From positions 1,097,001 to 1,161,000 of the forward strand of contig JADJEA010000001.1 in NCBI GenBank assembly GCA_016702415.1: a stretch of DNA of 64,000 nucleotides, in the 5' to 3' direction. Both the position numbers and the translations under genes were made by a program. This DNA comes from Nostocoides sp. Its GTDB lineage: Bacteria; Actinomycetota; Actinomycetes; Actinomycetales; Dermatophilaceae. Every line of letters starts with the position of its first letter. The first letter of the stretch is position 1. Shown here in pieces: positions 60,824 through 64,000 of this stretch. Under the pieces are notes generated by a model. The model worked only from the letters and a program-made list of their open reading frames with translations, was not told the DNA's origin and searched no databases.

Positions 60824-61818
60824 ATCAAGCTCAACCCGAGGTCGAGGGCGGCTCGGGCGATATCGGCGGCGGCCTGCCGGTCGGACATGAGGAGCGGGCC
60901 GTCATGGGCGACGACGAGGGGGGTCGCCGGCGCACCGCCCGTCGCGCCGACGGGCCCGGTGGCGGGAAGATCGGCCGGGTCGACGAGCCAGGCGTCGAGG
61001 AAATCGGCATACAGCCCGGCGACCGACATCGTCTCCGAGGGAACGCCGATCGCCGCCAGGCATGCGTCCGCGTGTCCGCGCACCGGCCGGCCCCCGACCA
61101 ATGGCGACACCCCGACGACCGGGGCCGCCGACCCCCGCAAGGCATCCCGGACCCCGGGCACTCCCAGAATGATCCCGATCGACACCACCGGATTGCTCGG
61201 CGGCAGGATGATCAGGTCCGCTGATCGCAGGGCATCGAGAACCCCGGGGGCGGCGGCGGCCCGATCGAGCCCCGCGACCACGAAACGCTGGGCTGTCGTC
61301 GCGGCCCGCTCCGCCACCCACCACTCCTGGAAGTGGATCGCGACGGGCTCCCCGTCCCGCTCGACAACCACGTGCGTCTCCACCGGGGCGTCGGTCATCG
61401 GCAGGAGCCGGATGTGCCGCTGCGGCAACCCCCACCGCCGCGCAAGGCGCTCGGTGATCGCCGTCGGCGTCACCCCCTGTCCGAGCCACAGCGACCGGGC
61501 GATGTGGGTCCCGAAGTCCTTGTCGCCGAGCCCGAACCACTGCGGTTCCACGCCGTATGCCGCCAACTCCCCCTGGACGGTGAAGGACTCCTCCGCGCGC
61601 CCCCACCCCTGCTCCTCGTTGCCTCCGCCGCCGAGGGTGTAGAGCAGCGTGTCGACGTCCGGACACACCCGCAGGCCGAAGAGCGTGATGTCGTCGCCGG
61701 TGTTGGCGATGACGGTCAGGTCCGAGTCGGCGAGTTCGGCATCGGCGTCGAGGGCGTCGCGCAGGCCCCGCAGGAAGCGGGCCCCGCCGACGCCGCCGGC
61801 CAGAGCGGCGATCTTCAT
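60820..61818 (-). CDS. fbiA: 2-phospho-L-lactate transferase FbiA (F420 synthesis)
   Basis: Transfers a phosphoenolpyruvyl- or phospholactyl-GMP moiety to FO to form (dehydro)F420-0. The 332-residue protein has the CofD-like start MKIAALAGGVGGARFLRGL, VIANTGDDITLFGLRVCPDVDTLLYTLGG, and LIILPPSNPVVSIGIILGVPGVRDALRG, all typical. ATG 61818 is used; ATG 61827 is three codons longer. Its stop overlaps fbiB by 4 bases. It is divergent from whiB across a 125-base spacer that carries a 16-bp palindrome. The fbiA-fbiB-whiB arrangement is shared with mycobacteria. Confidence 0.93.
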   Translation of the reverse strand: MKIAALAGGVGGARFLRGLRDALDADAELADSDLTVIANTGDDITLFGLRVCPDVDTLLYTLGGGGNEEQGWGRAEESFTVQGELAAYGVEPQWFGLGDKDFGTHIARSLWLGQGVTPTAITERLARRWGLPQRHIRLLPMTDAPVETHVVVERDGEPVAIHFQEWWVAERAATTAQRFVVAGLDRAAAAPGVLDALRSADLIILPPSNPVVSIGIILGVPGVRDALRGSAAPVVGVSPLVGGRPVRGHADACLAAIGVPSETMSVAGLYADFLDAWLVDPADLPATGPVGATGGAPATPLVVAHDGPLLMSDRQAAADIARAALDLGLSLM

Positions 61819-61863
61819 GAGCGTCATCCTCGCTCATCCTGGGCCGCGCTTGACTTACGGGGC

Positions 61864-61879
61864 ATTACACGCGTGTAAT
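61864..61879. promoter_or_regulatory. perfect 16-bp palindrome between fbiA and whiB
   Basis: ATTACACGCGTGTAAT is symmetrical over all 16 bases. It lies 65 bases before the whiB ATG and 46 bases before fbiA, in the most A/T-rich part of the spacer. GACACT, which contains the GACAC core recognised by WhiA, follows at 61898-61903. An operator for whiB control is likely; the binding protein is unknown. Confidence 0.6.
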
Positions 61880-61943
61880 TCCACTGGTGGTCAACGGGAC
61901 ACTCGGGTCTCGGTCAAATCGTTATCGAAGGTGAGGCAGACGC

Positions 61944-62201
61944 ATGCGTGATCTCGTGCTGCTGGGGAGTGTCGGCGACGAGCAACTCTCTTGGCAGGAA
62001 CGATCACTGTGCGCCCAGACCGATCCGGAGGCATTCTTCCCCGAGAAGGGCGGCTCCACCCGCGAGGCCAAGAAGGTGTGCGTCGGTTGCGACGTCCGCG
62101 CCGAGTGCCTGAGCTTCGCGCTGGCCAACGACGAGCGGTTCGGCATTTGGGGTGGCCTGTCGGAGCGCGAGCGCCGCAAGCTCAAGAAGCGGGCGGTGTG
62201 A
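61944..62201 (+). CDS. whiB: WhiB-family iron-sulfur transcriptional regulator
   Basis: An 85-residue Wbl protein that binds a [4Fe-4S] cluster and the principal sigma factor. The four cysteines are Cys23, Cys46, Cys49 and Cys55 (C-x22-C-x2-C-x5-C), followed by the GIWGG turn (67-71) and a basic C-terminal DNA-binding tail RERRKLKKRAV. Size, N-terminus and position next to fbiA point to the WhiB/WhiB2 (WhmD) orthologue, which controls division and septation genes with WhiA. GAAGGTGAGG upstream of ATG 61944 serves as ribosome binding site. Confidence 0.93.
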   Translation: MRDLVLLGSVGDEQLSWQERSLCAQTDPEAFFPEKGGSTREAKKVCVGCDVRAECLSFALANDERFGIWGGLSERERRKLKKRAV

Positions 62202-62241
62202 TCGGCCGGGCCCGCCGCCCAGCCGATCGGCATACCGCGTC

Positions 62242-64000
62242 GTGACCCCGGTCATGGCCCCCGACGAGGAACTCGGCGTCGCCGGGCCGACGCCCGCACC
62301 CACGGCGCCGCCCACGATCGTCGCGATCGTCCACGTGACCACGGTCGACCACGTTCTGGTCGATGCCCTGCTCGGCATCGCCGACCAGACCCGCAAACCC
62401 GACGTCGTCCGCATCCTCGACGCCACCCCCGCCGGCGATCTCGAGGAGCGCCTGGCGGGCAATGTCGGCCTCGCCGACGACCTCCCCGGACTGAGTGTCC
62501 GGCGGATCGCCCCGGGCACCCGCCTCCGGGACGCCGTCATGGCGAGTCTCACCGATCCTGCGGCGCCCGGACCGGTTCCCGGTGCTGACAGGGGCGCCGC
62601 CGACCCGAGCGAATCCGCGCAGCCCGGCGACACGTCGATCCCCGATGCCGCGATCCCCGATTCCTCGATGCCCGATGCCCTTTGGGTCCTCACCGGCCGA
62701 ACCTGCCCGGAGCCGGAGGCCTTGACGATCCTCATCGCCGCCCTGTTCGGCACGCGCGACGGCGCACTCGCGGCCCCCAAGCTCATGGACTGGGACCGGC
62801 CAGGACGCCTGCAGCGGTTCGGGATCCAGTCGACGCGTGCCGGACGGCTGCGCTTGCGCCCGCGGGCGGGTGAACCCGACCAGCAGCAGTATGACGACCG
62901 CCTCGACGCCCTCGCCGCCCCCGTCCCCGGTGCCCTCGTCCGCGTCGACGCCTTCCGCGATCTGGGCGGCTTCGACAATTCCTTCGACGGACTCGGCGCC
63001 GACCTCGACCTCGGCTGGCGGGCACACCGGTCCGGCCGGCATATCGTCCTGGCCCCTCGGGCACGGGTCCGCATCGCCGATCCCTTCGCGCACCCGACGG
63101 CGGTGGCGGACCGCCGCGCGGCGCGCCGCGTGGCGCTGACGCGTTGCCCACTCCTCCTCGCGCCTTTCCTGGCCCTGTGGATCGCCCTCGGGGCGATCGT
63201 CGCCGGCACCTTGCTGCTGCTCCTGAAGCGGCCCCGCGGGGCGGCGCGCGAGTTCGCCGACCTCACCTGTCTCGCCGACCCGGTGCGCGGCATACCGGCC
63301 CGATGGCGGGCACGTCGCCTCCGGCGCGGCGACCGGCACAGCCTGCAGGGGCTCTTCGTGCCCAGTTCGGTCGTGGCCAACCAGGCGCTCGATCGCCTCC
63401 ACGATCTGGTGATCCCGTCGGGGCGCGTCGCCGCCGATCCCGGTTCGGACACGGCGGCCGGTGGCGACCCCGAGACCGAGGACGCGATGGCTGCGGCCCC
63501 CGAGCACGCGCAGGCGGTGCGCAATCCGGGCCTGTGGGCCGTGATCGCGGCGGCCGTCGTCGCCGTCGTCGCCGGACGCACCCTGCCCAGTGGCCTGGCT
63601 GGGGGAGTCCGCGACGGCTTCTCCGGCGGCGAACTGACCGGAGCGCGGGCGAGCGCAGGAGCCTTGTGGCACAGCTGGATCGATGGCTGGCGCGGCCCCG
63701 GACTCGGCACCGCCGACCCGGGGTCGAGCGGCCTGCCGGTCCTGGCCGGGCTGGTCTGGCTCTGGGACCACATTCCCTTCCACGATGCCGGCGCCAATCC
63801 CCTCGGAGGGCTGCTCGGCGTCGCCCTCCTCCTGGCCTGTCCCCTGGCGGCGTGGAGCGCCTACGTCGCCGGCCGCGTACTCACCCGGCGGCGCTGGGCG
63901 CGGGCCCTGGCGGCCCTCGCGTGGGCGTGCTCGCCGGTGGCGGCGGCGGGGGTGGGGGAGGGGCGGATCGGCATACTCGCCCTGCTCGTCCTCCTCCCGC
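62242..64000 (+). CDS. large family 2 glycosyltransferase with membrane C-terminus, 5' part
   Basis: An open frame of at least 586 codons that runs off the window. The N-terminal domain is GT2-like: TIVAIVHVTTVDHVLVDALLGIADQTRKPDVVRILDATP, LWVLTGRTCPEPEALTILIAALFGTRDG (a modified DXD region), DAFRDLGGFDNSFDGLGADLDLGWRAHRSGRHIVLAPRARVRI (acceptor-site GxDxDLxWR). Then come membrane helices (LLLAPFLALWIALGAIVAGTLLLLL, LWAVIAAAVVAVVAGRTL, GLLGVALLLACPLAAWSAYVAG). It follows whiB by 40 bases; such large GT/membrane proteins sit next to whiB in many actinobacteria (Rv3259 region differs). ATG 62254 is an alternative start. Probable arabinogalactan- or wall-glycan-related enzyme (inference). Confidence 0.82.
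   Translation, partial: MTPVMAPDEELGVAGPTPAPTAPPTIVAIVHVTTVDHVLVDALLGIADQTRKPDVVRILDATPAGDLEERLAGNVGLADDLPGLSVRRIAPGTRLRDAVMASLTDPAAPGPVPGADRGAADPSESAQPGDTSIPDAAIPDSSMPDALWVLTGRTCPEPEALTILIAALFGTRDGALAAPKLMDWDRPGRLQRFGIQSTRAGRLRLRPRAGEPDQQQYDDRLDALAAPVPGALVRVDAFRDLGGFDNSFDGLGADLDLGWRAHRSGRHIVLAPRARVRIADPFAHPTAVADRRAARRVALTRCPLLLAPFLALWIALGAIVAGTLLLLLKRPRGAAREFADLTCLADPVRGIPARWRARRLRRGDRHSLQGLFVPSSVVANQALDRLHDLVIPSGRVAADPGSDTAAGGDPETEDAMAAAPEHAQAVRNPGLWAVIAAAVVAVVAGRTLPSGLAGGVRDGFSGGELTGARASAGALWHSWIDGWRGPGLGTADPGSSGLPVLAGLVWLWDHIPFHDAGANPLGGLLGVALLLACPLAAWSAYVAGRVLTRRRWARALAALAWACSPVAAAGVGEGRIGILALLVLLP

Overview
The window is about 64 kb of very GC-rich (roughly 70-73%) chromosomal DNA from an actinobacterium, most likely of the order Micrococcales (an Intrasporangiaceae/Dermatophilaceae-like organism; placement is inference). 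Supporting genes are a WhiB regulator, the acyl-CoA carboxylase epsilon subunit, a DUF3117 protein, F420 biosynthesis genes (fbiA, fbiB) with an LLM-type F420 oxidoreductase, and the block O-methyltransferase - sigE - rseA - htrA - tatB - mrp, which has the same order in mycobacteria. A second block, accE - accD - birA - two-component system - gtrA - purK - purE - acyl-CoA dehydrogenase - LytR/CpsA/Psr protein - fbiB - fbiA - whiB, also matches the mycobacterial layout. I see no transposase, integrase, phage gene, tRNA, rRNA or CRISPR array.

Layout. 1-8.6 kb: lysine/diaminopimelate synthesis (dapC end, dapD, dapE), citrate synthase, a LOG-family protein, a DivIVA-like protein, an SRPBCC protein and a PIG-V-like membrane protein. 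8.7-19.1 kb: DUF3117 protein, leucyl aminopeptidase, the envelope-stress operon sigE-rseA-htrA with tatB, mrp, a DUF1003 protein, a cytosolic MgtE_N/CBS protein and a flavin-reductase-fold protein. 19.2-30.9 kb: two citrate-lyase-like enzymes, a Tat lipoprotein esterase, a GntR-regulated membrane protein, a RIO kinase, a Na+/H+ antiporter fused to a zinc finger, a secreted lipase, a DUF885 protein and a MOSC protein. 30.9-44.6 kb: carboxylase genes, biotin ligase, adenylate cyclase, two-component system, purine genes, UDP-sugar dehydrogenase, LLM oxidoreductase, secreted glycoside hydrolase and acyl-CoA dehydrogenase. 44.6-59.6 kb: an envelope/glycan region (LCP ligase, four glycan-related genes, a peptidoglycan-binding protein, a polytopic membrane protein, a flippase-like protein, a methyltransferase), with a class II cholesterol-oxidase-like flavoprotein and a DNA glycosylase. 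59.6-64 kb: fbiB, fbiA, whiB and the start of a large glycosyltransferase that runs off the window.

Three patterns cut across the genes. First, the octamer GTATGCCG (complement CGGCATAC) occurs about 95 times by my reading, on both strands, inside genes and between them, against only a few expected from base composition; it forces rare codons such as ATA into proteins. This looks like a highly iterated functional word (comparable in kind to cyanobacterial HIP1 or a DNA uptake sequence) and is the best candidate here for an undescribed system. Second, at least 25 genes have a TANNNT -10 element that ends 5-9 bases before the start codon, which indicates leaderless transcripts; I used this to choose several starts. 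Third, six genes are broken by a single-base indel, five in a run of G or C and one in a run of T, and each is restored by one base; residual sequencing error is the simplest explanation.
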